A DNA stretch of 64,000 nt, taken from Ooceraea biroi. Lineage: Eukaryota > Arthropoda > Insecta > Hymenoptera > Formicidae. The translations under genes and the position numbers were made by a program. A model generated the notes under the pieces. That model searched no databases and was not told the origin of the DNA. It worked only from the letters and a program-made list of their open reading frames with translations. Shown here in pieces: positions 12,601-23,593 of the stretch. Each line of letters starts with the position of its first letter. The first letter of the stretch is position 1. Location of the stretch: assembly GCF_003672135.1 (NCBI RefSeq), contig NC_039515.1:1178001-1242000 (forward strand), in the 5' to 3' direction.

Positions 12601-15600
12601 TGAAAATTTTCACTGCGCTTGGATACCCTGGTAGCCGAAGTTACGTACGTCTTAATTCTCGGATCAGTTTTTTGCATTCTTGCTCCATCCCTTCGACGTC
12701 TATCTTCTTCCAGAACGTTGTCTTCCATTCGTCCAAGCTTGACGTAATGATATAAACATAATCCCAAAGATTCTTCAGAAGTCTCACCTCTCTCCTAGCG
12801 AGCTTGATTTGTTTAAATTCCGTCACCTGTTGCTCGAATATATTTGTCTGATCGTGCAACGCCTTTAACTCCTCCTCCAATTCTTGGATTTCTTCGTTTA
12901 TTTTGTCCAATTTTTCGTACACGTTTGTACAATCGAAGCTACACGATTCATTAAAAAAAGAGCACAGTTTTTTAAATAATATAATATTTTTATATTATTA
13001 AAAAAACTAAAAACTGAAACTAAAAAATATATAATATTTAATATAATATTTTTAATAAAGTAATGTTAAGTTATTAACACTAAGTAATTTAGGTCGCGTC
13101 TAGATGTTGATGAAATCAAACTAAACATACTTGTGACAGCACAACATAACTTGTTATACAATATATTAATTTTGTAGAATTGTTGCAGAATAGGCAAGTT
13201 TTAAAAAACAAACACTATTCTTCAAAACATCGCAACATTGAGAGTTAGATGCTTGCAAAAGTTCGTAAGGTCACAAATGAATAAATTGCCTTAAAAGATG
13301 AGTCATTTTATCGGTGTGGGATCAAACTATTATCCAAAAGATTATTGATAACAAAAGACTATTGATAACAAGTGACCAATACTTTGATTAACATATTATT
13401 TATATGTCATCTCATTGTTATTAATATTATAAATAAAAATAGTTTTTATCATACAATCTTTTGCAAGCACTTAATATCACCATTTAGACGTGACTCAGAT
13501 TATTTAGTTAATGATCCCATAATAATCCTCTTTAATTGGGATATGAAGAATCCAGATTTTCTCGCGTACAAGTGGATATAAGTAATGATGTGCTTACCTG
13601 AATACAACGTTTTCGCGGAAACGCGTCAGATATTGCTGTTGCTTGAAATCGTAATAATTGAGACGCTTCTTCAACAACTCGATCTGTCGTGCCATCAGAG
13701 GATTCACGACTTGCTTCACTTGCGCGGCCCATTTCTTAACTGTCGCCCATTGCTCCGGTAGTTCCGCCAGCCAAATATATGTTTCCTCGTCGAATTTAAC
13801 TTGGTATTGTTTGAGAAGGTCTATAGTCGCCTAAAATCGTCATATCGAACGAGTCATTGTAAAAAACTATCGCAAACTGTAAACTGTAAATATTATATCC
13901 TAAAATATCATAAAATGACGTCATCAACTTATTAAGTCATTAACTAAGTAATCCGAGTCGCGTCTAGATGACGATACAGATAGTGATGTTTTGGAGAATT
14001 TTATTTTTTAAAGATCGCCTATTCTGCTATAAAATTAATATACAAACTATGTTGCGCTGTCATAAGTATGTGTTTAATTTGATTCATCGCTAACATCGCG
14101 CCATTAAACGCGATTACTTAGTTAACGAGCTAATATTATTATACCGACTGATGTGGGAGTGATGAGAATTATTATGAATTGTGAATGAAGGTATTTTATT
14201 ACATTAATATCTTATGTTAATATCTTATACTATTAATACCTTAATAGGTTCCCACATATCATCGATCTGATACTGCCGATCCCGAACCTCCTTCAAATAA
14301 TATATCGTGTTCAGCAAGTCCTCGTAATCGTCCGGTGCAATTGGCTGTGTAAATTTCTTCAGAGCATTTGTCAAAAATTCGCTGAGACTTTTGAGTCTGC
14401 ATACAATTACATATGAATTAGTGATGAATTGTTTCCTTCTGGTTTTCAAACTTTGCCATATAAATTTTGCAACGCAATATTACGGTTATTATGATTGTAA
14501 TAATTAAAAGCAAATTGCTGCGATTACTACTGGCCCGTTCGTCAAATAGAAAGAATTTCTCTGAAAGCAACAGATTAAGATTAATGCTCACTGGCTGTTG
14601 ACACGATTCACGAGATGTGTCTTGAATAAATTGGTCCACTTGCAAATCACGTTGAGTACAGCTTGCTTGAAGGCTCTCGTGTCTAGCCGCAACCAACGTA
14701 AGAATATCTTTTCGTTCTCAAACTCGTCAAATTTCTTGTAAAGCCCCATGAAATAATCAATCTCTCTTTTAAAATCTGCCAATCCTGGTTTCCTCTCTTT
14801 CAGACTTTCTGACAAACTTTCCGGCTCATGTACCAGCATACGCTTCTCTTCGTCCATGAGCGCACGGCCGAAACGCAGAAACGAGTTCAGATATTGCTGT
14901 TTGTCGTCCAACCACAGCCATGAGAACGGCTCGAAGATCTGCAAAGGGAACGATCACTGTATCATCCCACGAGTGAAATACGTTTCAATCTTTCGGACAA
15001 AGTTTGCTATCGCGGATGTTGTAGAGTCATTTAAGGATCTTACGACAATGTATTCTTGCGCTTGCACCAAGCCCAGCTTGATTCGGTTACACGTCTCTTC
15101 GAGCATGAATACGATGCTCTCTTCTTCCGCTAAATCGATCTTGAAGCATTGTACCGCGATTAGTGACGGAAGAATCGTGCTGCGATTATATAATATTATT
15201 GCGCAGCGAAGCGGAAACCACAGTAGCAGTAACAATGGTAACGCTGGGTGACGATTCGAAAATGTAGAAAATTATTTTATCAATAATTAATCATTTTACA
15301 GGCAGTCGGAAATGATTCGTAAATTGATATTGGCAAAAGTGCCAGATAATAATGCGCCTGCCACCGTGGACCCCGTATGCAAGGACGTACCTCGTAGTGC
15401 TCGCGTTCAGCTGCAACATCAGGATCCACCCGCGGTATTAAAGTCCCCATTCGCATAATGTCGAGCAGCAAACCTTCGTAGAACGCGTAGAATCCCGTGG
15501 GATCGTCCGGATCTACCGCGGGATGGAAGAGCACGTGCGGTTCTTCGAGAGACAGTTGCATCTCGAAAAGAGGTGACACGTTGCTCTCCGGATCGGTCTC

Positions 15601-18600
15601 GTCGAGCAAGTAACATATGCTGCGGTACATAGATTGCCATATGAAAACGAAAGCAATGTATCTCCAATATTTTTCTAGAAGAAACATTCCGATGTTTTGA
15701 ATGATTGCTGCGAGTTTCGCGATCAGATAGATATGTCGCTAAAGATGCTGAAGCTGCTAAAACTTACACGCGGACGTTAATTTTACATGAGCCTTCTATA
15801 ACGCTCTATAATATTGTATGCAAAAAATTTAGTCATTTTTTGCACGTTTTCGCTTCATTCAGCTTTTCATTGCTCATTGTGTTCACTATTATTTTCGAAG
15901 TTATTTTTCGATTTTTAGATGCATAATAAACGCAATACAATTCACTGATCAAAATATTTGCAATATCGGTTTTTACGATTTACTGTCATTTCTCGGCTAA
16001 ATTTCGAATTCCTTTGCGAAACAAGTTTTTTCGTATCTCAACCACTCGAAAGTATTATTCAATGACTACATCGATTGAAATGAGTGGTAATTCGAAGGCG
16101 TCAAGTTGAGTGAACATGCCGCACGCGAAGAATTTTTCAGCCCAAGTTTAAAATGATTTGCTGAATACAAAAAGCATATTCAGCTTTTCATTGCTCATTG
16201 TGTTCACTATTGTTTTTCGAAGTTATGTTTATCATGACGTTTTACAAAAAACTTTGATGTCGACTTTTCAAAAATGTAAAAAAGCGAGAATTTATTTGAA
16301 ATTTAAATAATAGTAAATAAATACCAGAGTAAAAAAAGACTACAAGTTTTGCATACACTTAATACCTGGTAGAAGCCGCTTGAATCAGAGCTTTCGATAT
16401 CAAATTATCGACATAAGCGAGATAGGGTTTCCATTTAATCATATTCCGAGCAACTTCCTCATCCGTTAACACGACTTCCGGTATTTTGCTCATCATTCTC
16501 ATCCATTCATCTTGTTCGGCTTTTTCATTCTTCGGTTGATCGCGCGCGATCGTTGTCTCTTTCTCTAAATCGATCCTACGAAGATTAAATAAAAAACAAG
16601 TTTTATTAGCATAGGAGAATGTTCGCATTTTATTGTTTCTCATCCGCACCTCGATTTGCTCGTGAAAATTCGATCCGATTCCGTATCGTCTGCTCTCTCG
16701 AGTTCCGCGGCTTGTACTTCTCGCCCCATCATACCTATTCGCGCATTAGAATCAATTTGAGTATCTTTACCATCTCTTCACTATCTTTCGAACGAGAGTT
16801 ACGAGTTACAAAGCTGTTTTCATAGGACAAGGAGTTTAAAAATTCCTCGGGAATTTTTTTTTCTGGACGAGAGAAAAATAATAAAAATTACTTTCGTCTA
16901 ACTCATATTCATCCCTCTCATATACCCAATCGGGCAGCAGGTCGAAGAAGAGCTTGTAATTCTCATCTAACACTCGATTCAATTCCACGACGGCGCGCTC
17001 GATCTGCCTGTATCTCTTTTGAAAATTGTCCTCGCGTTCAGCCAGGGCGAGCAAGTTCTCGTCTTTAAAATCCTTGCGCTCCAACACCGGTGACAGGGAC
17101 CACGAGTAAATTGTCTGCAGCAATGCAGCAACGTTGTCTTGAGCGCGAAGGATCCGCGAGTGTAATTTTCGCAGGAGGCTCAGCAAATTAGCGATATATT
17201 CCGGCACCTCTGCCAAATTCCCGAATATATTATACTTAATATACTTCAAATATTCTTTTTTATTAGATTATTAATTAAATAATCCGGGTCGCATCTACAT
17301 GACGATACAACTCAATACAGCGATGTTTCGGAAAAATAATTTTTGTTTCTTTTTTAAAGCTTGCCTATTCTGCTATAAAAAATTAATATGCGCAAGCTAT
17401 GTTGTGCTGTCTTAAATATGTGTTGAACTTGATTCATCATCATCTAGACGCGACTAGGATTACTTAGTTAATAATCTAATATGTGCATTTCTTTCACACG
17501 AACAACACCAATGCTATCACCACGTATCTCTAGATATAATACAGTAGGCTATGCTGTCTCCATCAACTGGAGAAATCGTACCCGCAGAATTCCAATGGTA
17601 GTTCTGCTGACCGATGCGAATCTGTTCGTCCACCTCTTCCATTTCCTGTCTCACCAGCTCAAACTCTACGGGTAAACTGTGTTCTCTTATCCAATTGTAC
17701 CTGCATTTGAAACAGATGCTCATAAACTTTTTCAAGGATGCGTTTAAGTTGCACGTATGATTCGAGCGAAATATTATATTTATCCACCATTGCACAATCA
17801 AGTTGAGATTGTAGGTACTCTCGAAGAAGTACCGCGTTCTGCGGTACAACCGAATTGCTTCCTCCGGTAGGTCCGTCCTCTTCATGATGATCATGTAACG
17901 AGTCTCTCGCAACAGCCTGGTCAACTCCGGATCAAAGTTCAAGTCGAGTAGTTGGTTTTCACGTACCGTCAACAAAGTTTTCGACAGATGAAGGTTGCTT
18001 ATGTCGGCTACCTTGCTGGCCCAATCCGCAAATATCTCGTGTTCCATTGCGTCGATGAGCGACTTGAGTCGGAACAATGCTTGTTAATGCAAATTAATCA
18101 TTCCTTGCCAATCGCCAATTGATATTTTCGCGGTTTCGCGAATTACTTCAGCAAATTGCTCTCAGTTCACTCGAGGCGACTTACCTGCAGTTGATCATAC
18201 TTCGGCTTGGTCTCGCGCGCTATTCTCAGGTTCACCAAGGGATGATCGAGTAACTTCGCGCATTGCATCGGATAATCGATCCGTTGTCGCAATTGTGTCA
18301 ATGTGCACAACGCGCCGGCGACCCGCGGGAAAAACTGATCGGTTTCGATCCGCTCGGTCTTCTTACCATCTTTGTAGATGCGATCAAATATAATCTGTAA
18401 AGGACAATGTACCAGCAAATGTTTCTTTGATTAATGACCGTATTAATATCATGCATGTCGCACTTTGATATCATCAAAATGTCTGTGAATCCTCTCGAGC
18501 AGTCTTTCGTAATTGTGCCATAATTGTGCCATGATGATCGGTCGATTAGACATCGAACCCATGATCCATATTAGTTTGAACATGATTTCCGTATTGTGGC

Positions 18601-21600
18601 ACTCGGAGAATGCCTGATCGAATAGATTCGCCAGCTCTCTGTCAAACCTTTCCACCTGATTCCAAAACGGATGAACGAATCAGCGAGTTTTATCAAATCG
18701 ATGATGCGCGTGACGCGATAAATTCTTTTTAAATCTTACTTCCGCCATAAAGGAGGTAACGCGATCGACGAATCGTGTCTCTTCTGGCATTAAGATATCG
18801 TATTGCAACTCGGCGAATTCGTTGTACATGTGAACAAACTTTTCGTAGATATCGTATATTCTCGAACACAAGGTTCCGCCTTTTAGACCCGCGAGTTCAA
18901 GCCTTTCCAGTTTCAAGTATTCCTGAGTAGTTTCGAACAACATCTAGCGCATAAAGTGATTCATTTCAATGATGAAGTTACAGCCCAACTTGGAGTATTT
19001 TGCAAAGGGATCCACGTATACCTTTAATTGTCCTAGACGTTCCAGAAAACGCGTTATTCTTCCGAGCACCAACTCGTCGTCGAAATTCCATAGAATCACT
19101 TCGGTCGGATGCTTGAAGTAACTTTCCAGTTTAGTTCGAACCATTTCAAATATTTCCATGTAATACGTCAAGATGCTCGTCACGTGCTCCAAACGTTTCA
19201 GACTATCCGCGACGTCATCCACGAACAAGGTACTTTGATCCAAGTATTTAGTGGCCTGCAAAGTTGTCAATTAGCATCGTCGTGATGCCTCGTACAAGAT
19301 TTTGCATCGATCTCTTTTACTGATTTACTGGCGTGCTTTTAACGATCTTTCTTCTATAAATTGGACATGGCTGGATATATAAGAAGAATATATTGGAGAA
19401 GAAGATATATATGTGAACAAAGTGGAAATGTAAACAAGTCAGAATTTATCAGATGATAAATTTTTAATTTATTTAAAAGTGAGAATGACTTTGCCTCCTT
19501 AAAAAAATAAATATGTAAGCTAAACTTTTCGTTATCACGTAAAATATTTTATTTTCATTGCGTTCGCGAGAGTGCTGTAATATTTAAATAATTTTTCATT
19601 TAGTACCTACGTTATTGCATTATACCTCGGTTATCAACAGATTGGATATCTGAGACAATAACGTGATTATTCGCGAAGACGTGCAGTAATGTTTCGAATT
19701 AGACCACATCAGGCATACGCAGTGCAGCAACGGTTTCAATTTGGGTTGTACATCTTTGAATTCGATACTTTCGATGTCCTCGAAGTAGGGTTCCAGTGCT
19801 TTCAGATAGGAACACACGTCGCGAGCTTCGATTACCGCTGAGAACACCAATAATAAGACGCGACGTGTGCTTCAGCAGCACGTTTACGATTAAGAAAATG
19901 AATGAGCGACTTCTAACCGGCAATAACATCCTTCAATAGAGTCTTGAAACGTGACGAGTAAGGACTCTTCGTTAATTCGAGAATGGAAGCCATCCTTTTC
20001 ACTCGAGGGTCTCTCATTTGATTGTAAATGGATTCGACGTTTACGAGTCGCTGGCGCCAGAACCGGATCTCTACAAGTATCACGCACAACAATGTTTGTA
20101 CGATATCTATTTTGTCGCTACTTGCAATAAAACTATCAAAACTATCTAACTGATTTGACGATAATACTAGATGTATGCAAAAGTTTTAGTCTTTTCTTCA
20201 GCACTCTGATATTATTACTTAAGCTTCAAATATTCTTGCCTTTTTACGTTTTTGAAGAGTTGGCATCGAAGGTTGTGAAATGTCATATGTCATAATTTAA
20301 TGAAAAACATTACTTCGAAAAACAATAGTAAACGATGAGCAATGAAAAGCTATATATTCAGCAAATTTTGAACTTGGGCTGGAAACTTTTTCCGCACGCG
20401 GCGTGTTCACCCAACTTGGTGTCTTTGAATTACCACTCATTCCAAATCGATGCAGTATTTTTTAACTTATTTTTAAAACCGGATAATATTTTCGAGATGT
20501 GGTTGTGATACGAAAAAAAACTTTTCTCGCAAAGAAATTCGAAATTTATTTGAGAGATTGTAGAAAATCGTAGAAAACGAGGACAAATATTTTGATAACT
20601 AAATTGTATTGCATATATTATGCACCTAAAAATTAAAAACGTGCAGAAAATGACAAAAAGTTTTGCATATATCTAATAATAATAATAATAATAATATGAC
20701 GGATATATATATAGGATTCCCGAATTTTATAATTGTAAAAGACGCCATTTCAGAATACTTGTATACCCGCGCTCGGTAGCGGATACATATCGCTCGGGAG
20801 AGCATGCGTGCTTTCCTCTTCAAGTACGTCACTGATTTGCGAATACCATTTCATCACGATGGTCTCTATATCGCTTTTCAAACGACTACCGACTTGATTA
20901 CCCCCGCTTTCCTGCGCCTTCCACTCGGCCTCGAATATCTGTTCCACGTCCATTGGCATCGGTAGCAACGTTTGTCCTGTCATCTTACCTTGAACCTTGG
21001 GGAGAAAGATTGTCTTAGGAGTCTTAGGTACTTCAGGAAAGAACATAAATACTTGGATGGACATATTAGGTTGGTGCAAATGAAATGGCCGTTTTTCTTA
21101 TTTTAAACTTCTCACCTTTGTAGTTCACCTTTCTTCCGCGCCGACAGCGCTGTATGGATACTATATCAAAAGTACATTTCCCGCGCGTGAATTTGTATAC
21201 ATAATCTGACTTTTTTAGTAGGATAGTGGTTGTTGAAATTCATGTTTATGTCAAGATGGAAAATAAGGAAATTCGAATAATTTCTTTGTACGAGTTCAAA
21301 CTCGGTCATAGTGCGGCCCTGGCAACGCGAAATATTAATACGGCTTTCGGCGAAGGTTCCGCGAATGAAAGAAGAACGAGGCGTTGGTTTGAAAAGTTTC
21401 GATCTGGAGACACAAACCTTGACAATTTGCCTCGTGGACATGCACCTTTCGTCATTGATGACACTATTTTAAAGGACATGATCGAAGTGGATCCGACATT
21501 AACAGTTCGAGAGGTTGCAGAAAGGCTCAATGTTCATCACTCAACTGTCGTCAGACATTTACGAAGGCTGGGAAAAGTGAAGAAGTTGGATAAATGGGTT

Positions 21601-23043
21601 CCCCATGAATTGATGGAGAGAGACAAAATAAGACGTTTAGAAACCTGCATTTCTTTGCTTTCCCGGCATAATAATGATGGAATATTGCACAGAATTGTGA
21701 CGTGCGATGAAAAATGGATATTATATGATAACCGTCGACGATCTGCACAGTGGCTGAATGTGAATGAGCCTCCAAAACGTATGCCAAAGCCGAACCTTCA
21801 TCCCAAAAAGATTATGGTTTCAGTATGGTGGTCAAGTAAGGGAATCGTGCATTATTCATTTAACAAACAAGGTGAGGCTATAAACGCTGATAAATACTGT
21901 CAGGAAATTGACATTATGTATGCAAACCTGTGCGCTCAACAGCCGGCATTGGTCAATAGACATGGTGTATTGTTACTTCACGATAATGCTAAGCCACACG
22001 TTGCAAAAAAGACCATAAAAAAATTATCCGAGTTAAACATCGAAGTTCTCCCTCATCCTCCTTATTCTCCAGATATTTCACCGACTGATTATCATTTGTT
22101 CAAACATTTGGATGGGTTTCTAACTGGAAAAGTTTTCCAAGAAGAAAAGCGTGTAAAAGATGCATTCCATGAGTTCATCGGCTCTTGTTCTTCAGATTTT
22201 TTTAAACATGGTATTGATACACTTGTATCACGTTGGAACAAATGCATTGAAATAGATGGAGACTATTTTGATTAATATAGTAAGTGTTAAGTTTGTCAAA
22301 TAAAGCTTTAAAGTTAAAATTCAAAACCGGCCATTTCATTTGCACCAACCTAATATTTCAATGGCAGATCTAGCGTGAGAGCTGGAGCAATCTTGGTACC
22401 TGGCATATTATGTTACGAAGGTCATAAACGTGCTTCTTCACGTCTTCGCCGATAACGCGTGGCCAACCTTTATGATTTTTTGGGTTCGACAATATCGGTA
22501 CATAAGCCTAGACAGAAGGTGCGCTCTGGTGTAATCTTAGACCCGAACGAATTTAATGTGTGCGCTAATCATTACCTCCTCGACCAAGACTGACAATTCC
22601 TCAATGGGATTTGGAGCCATGTCGCCGGGTATCAGAACGTCTCTGTAATTTTCGTTCGTGACCTCGACGGGGTACCTTTTTATAAAATACGATGCTTTTG
22701 CCCGAGCTGTCGCTGGTATCTCGAGAAACGGCATCAATACACCAGCTGGATTCAGTTGCACTATCAGGATCATCTCCGATGATGTGTCGAAGAACTTCGT
22801 TATTATCTCCTGACGATCGATTACCAATTGAATATTTGAAATATCAATGAACCAAATAAGACTGATCTCGCGTTAAACCTAAAGGTTAAGACTCAGGAAA
22901 AACGATCGCACCTTGAATTCCTCGTTTGTCATCATCTTTACCCATTTGTCGGCTTTAATCTTTCTCGAAAGCGTCAAGTATTTATAAAGAAATTCGAGGC
23001 GCTCATCGTCCTCCTTTCTCTCCTCTTCCTTCTTGTCAGCCAT
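663..23043 (-). CDS. Axonemal outer-arm dynein heavy chain, beta type (dynein beta chain, ciliary; DNAH9/11/17-like), 3' end outside window
   Basis: Microtubule motor of the axonemal outer arm, acting in cilia and sperm flagella (in insects, chordotonal neurons and sperm). I traced 50 coding exons from an ATG at 23043 (MADKKEEERK) to 663, about 3,590 residues of an expected roughly 4,500. The tail runs from 23043 to about 12.5 kb and the linker to 10707. AAA1 carries GPAGTGKT (9615-9638) and GCFDEFNRI; AAA2 GLAGTGKT (8351-8374); AAA3 GGAGSGKS (6450-6473) with FIDDMNMPE; AAA4 GVGGSGKQ (4262-4285). Then come the stalk (3459-965) and the start of AAA5, ending at WNNEG (663). The N-terminus and the AAA1-AAA2 stretch match the DNAH9/11/17 family closely; Drosophila Dhc93AB and kl-5 are the candidate orthologues and I cannot choose between them. 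Exon phases agree everywhere except near 18185/18079. Most long introns hold a transposon remnant. Confidence 0.95.
1173..1911. mobile_element. Mariner-derived non-autonomous element (family A), copy 1, with nested insertion
   Basis: Terminal inverted repeats TAGGTGTATGCAAAAGTTTT and its complement at 1888-1911, TA-bounded, within one dynein intron. The internal part (about 1660-1740) still reads as a decayed mariner transposase C-terminus. Relative to sister copies it carries a 213-bp element at 1299-1511. Confidence 0.8.
1297..1513. mobile_element. Small TIR element nested in family A copy 1
   Basis: Perfect termini CAGTAGCGCTCAAAAGTATT (from 1299) and its complement ending at 1511, flanked on each side by TA (1297-1298 and 1512-1513). 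In sister family-A copies the same place reads CGTCATATGTCATG, an empty site. TIR style and TA target duplication suggest a Tc1-like MITE; that class is inferred. Confidence 0.8.
4223..9807 (-). other. Dynein motor ring AAA1 to AAA4 exons
   Basis: Seventeen exons carry four nucleotide-binding modules. AAA1 has the canonical P-loop GPAGTGKTET, as expected for the main hydrolytic site, and its Walker B lies in GCFDEFNRI (exon 9211-9473). AAA2 spans 8736 to 7714, with [20 protein letters not shown] as its Walker B region. AAA3 spans 6560-5907. AAA4 starts with exon 4223-4384. No key P-loop lysine is missing, so the motor looks functional. Confidence 0.9.
4675..5203. mobile_element. Family A element, copy 2 (inverted relative to copy 1)
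   Basis: Left end TTAGGTGTATGTAAAAATTT, right end complementary with AATCACCTAA. Internal blocks match copy 1 in the opposite orientation, including the decayed SPNLAPSDYHLF-type transposase remnant. It lies between dynein exons 5300-5485 and 4458-4607. Confidence 0.75.
9876..10352. mobile_element. Family A element, copy 3
   Basis: Starts TTAGTGTGTAAAAGGTTTAG and ends with its degenerate complement. Contains the CATATGTCATG empty site and the transposase remnant, more decayed than in copy 1. In the intron between dynein exons 10707-11361 and 9537-9807. Confidence 0.7.
10420..10610. mobile_element. Family A element, copy 4 (one end only, inverted)
   Basis: Holds the TCATGACATATGACGTTTCA block and the terminal GACTAAAACTTTTGCATACA but lacks the transposase remnant. 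An AATAATATT-rich expansion lies inside it (about 10500-10570). Copies of flanking DNA suggest local tandem duplication. Confidence 0.65.
13066..13513. mobile_element. MITE family G, copy 1 (interrupted)
   Basis: Left end has GGTCGCGTCTAGATG, right end the complement CATTTAGACGTGACTCAGAT followed by TTAGTTAA. The interior matches copies at 13930 and 17263 (AGAATAGGC near centre, AACATAACTTG). A second element splits it at about 13245-13475. Confidence 0.7.
13245..13475. mobile_element. Element nested in family G copy 1
   Basis: Imperfect termini TTAGATGCTTGCAAAAG and its complement CTTTTGCAAGCACTTAA. The ends resemble family A ends (TTAGGTGTATGCAAAAG), so it may be a related mariner-derived MITE. 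The block is missing from the other family-G copies. Confidence 0.6.
13930..14134. mobile_element. MITE family G, copy 2
   Basis: About 205 bp, ends ATTAACTAAGTAATCCGAGT and complementary GCGATTACTTAGTTAACG. It shares the GCCTATTCTGCTATAAAATT core with copy 3. In the dynein intron between 14240-14396 and 13598-13830. No coding capacity. Confidence 0.7.
15811..16365. mobile_element. Family A element, copy 5, abutting a splice donor
   Basis: Left end TGTATGCAAAAAATTTAGTC, right end AAGTTTTGCATACACTTAAT. Inverted like copy 2, with part of the interior repeated (TCAGCTTTTCATTGCTCATTG occurs near 15859 and 16181). Its right end touches the minus-strand donor of dynein exon 16366-16575. Confidence 0.7.
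17263..17480. mobile_element. MITE family G, copy 3
   Basis: Ends AATAATCCGGGTCGCATCTA and complementary CTAGACGCGACTAGGATTAC with TTAGTTAATAAT. Shares the GCCTATTCTGCTATAAAA core and the TATGTTGTGCTGTCTT block with copy 2. In the dynein intron between 17582-17700 and 16892-17209. Confidence 0.7.
20168..20678. mobile_element. Family A element, copy 6
   Basis: Left end TAGATGTATGCAAAAGTTTT, right end degenerate AAGTTTTGCATATATCTAAT, followed by a short (TAA)n run at about 20674-20695. Interior shows the decayed transposase block (about 20390-20470). In the dynein intron between 20767-20995 and 19918-20070. Confidence 0.75.
21066..22353 (+). mobile_element. Full-length mariner (1,288 bp), cecropia-like
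   Basis: Termini TTAGGTTGGTGCAAATGAAA and its complement ending CACCAACCTAA, flanked by TA on both sides (21064-21065, 22354-22355). Encodes one uninterrupted transposase. It sits in the dynein intron between exons 22400-22507 and 20767-20995 and runs antisense to the host gene. Length, TIRs and intact ORF indicate recent insertion. Confidence 0.95.
21256..22275 (+). CDS. Mariner transposase, uninterrupted, 339 aa
   Basis: Cut-and-paste DNA transposase. The ATG at 21256 (MENKEIRIISLYEF) is preferred to the GTG at 21226 because it matches the family start. An N-terminal helix-turn-helix region (VREVAERLNVHHSTVVRHL) is followed by WVPHEL. Catalytic residues: D in VTCDEKW, D in LLHDNAKPH, and D in SPDISPTDYH, the DD34D arrangement. 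It closely resembles the Hsmar1/SETMAR (cecropia) lineage, with D where SETMAR has N. The usual GRP sequence after the first DNA-binding helices is replaced by PRGHAPF. No stop or frameshift, so activity is possible; activity is inference. Confidence 0.93.
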   Translation: MENKEIRIISLYEFKLGHSAALATRNINTAFGEGSANERRTRRWFEKFRSGDTNLDNLPRGHAPFVIDDTILKDMIEVDPTLTVREVAERLNVHHSTVVRHLRRLGKVKKLDKWVPHELMERDKIRRLETCISLLSRHNNDGILHRIVTCDEKWILYDNRRRSAQWLNVNEPPKRMPKPNLHPKKIMVSVWWSSKGIVHYSFNKQGEAINADKYCQEIDIMYANLCAQQPALVNRHGVLLLHDNAKPHVAKKTIKKLSELNIEVLPHPPYSPDISPTDYHLFKHLDGFLTGKVFQEEKRVKDAFHEFIGSCSSDFFKHGIDTLVSRWNKCIEIDGDYFD

Positions 23044-23593
23044 CTTTTTCTTTACATTACACGTGTCGTGGAAAAAGCTTGTCGTCGCGTTACAAGCGTT
23101 ATTCAACTGAATCGATTTCAGTGTGTTATTGGCTGCATTCAGCAGATTCAACAGTCGGACAACGTTACTAGATTTTCCGCTGAATCCCTCATCCAATTGG
23201 CATATATTTTTAGATCTAAAGGAATACACCAATTAGATGCAAGAGCTCACTGAGCGCTCAGTGAACGTTGAGTCTGCTGAATACAGCCATTCTTACAGGA
23301 CGCAGAGAGACACGGAGAGATGTGCGGAATGTGCGTAGTGCAATTTACAGCAGAGTTTTATTGAGGTAATTCAGGCATACAATAAATGCATGACAACATG
23401 CGGTGTTGACCCTCGCATGCGAGAGAGATTACGAATACAAAAGTATAAAATTCGAGAAAATTTGTAGGGAATATGTTAACGCGATTAATGTTAGCTTCAG
23501 ACTAGATTATCGTAACGATCGTATACGTTGACGACATCACGAATCGTTTCCGAATCGTTGACGAGAGGCCTAGACACGGTACGCGCAGAACGT

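Larger units (their letters stand above)
12939..13597. other. Dynein intron filled by MITE family G, copy 1
   Basis: Intron between exons 13598-13830 and 12649-12938. It contains a family-G element (about 13066-13513) that is itself interrupted by a smaller element at about 13245-13475. The rest is AT-rich filler. Confidence 0.6.

Noticed and set aside
19918..20070. Apparent single-base frameshift in dynein exon FWRQRLVNVESIY
   Set aside because: On recount the T run at the line boundary is three bases and the exon is in frame from 20070 to 19918.
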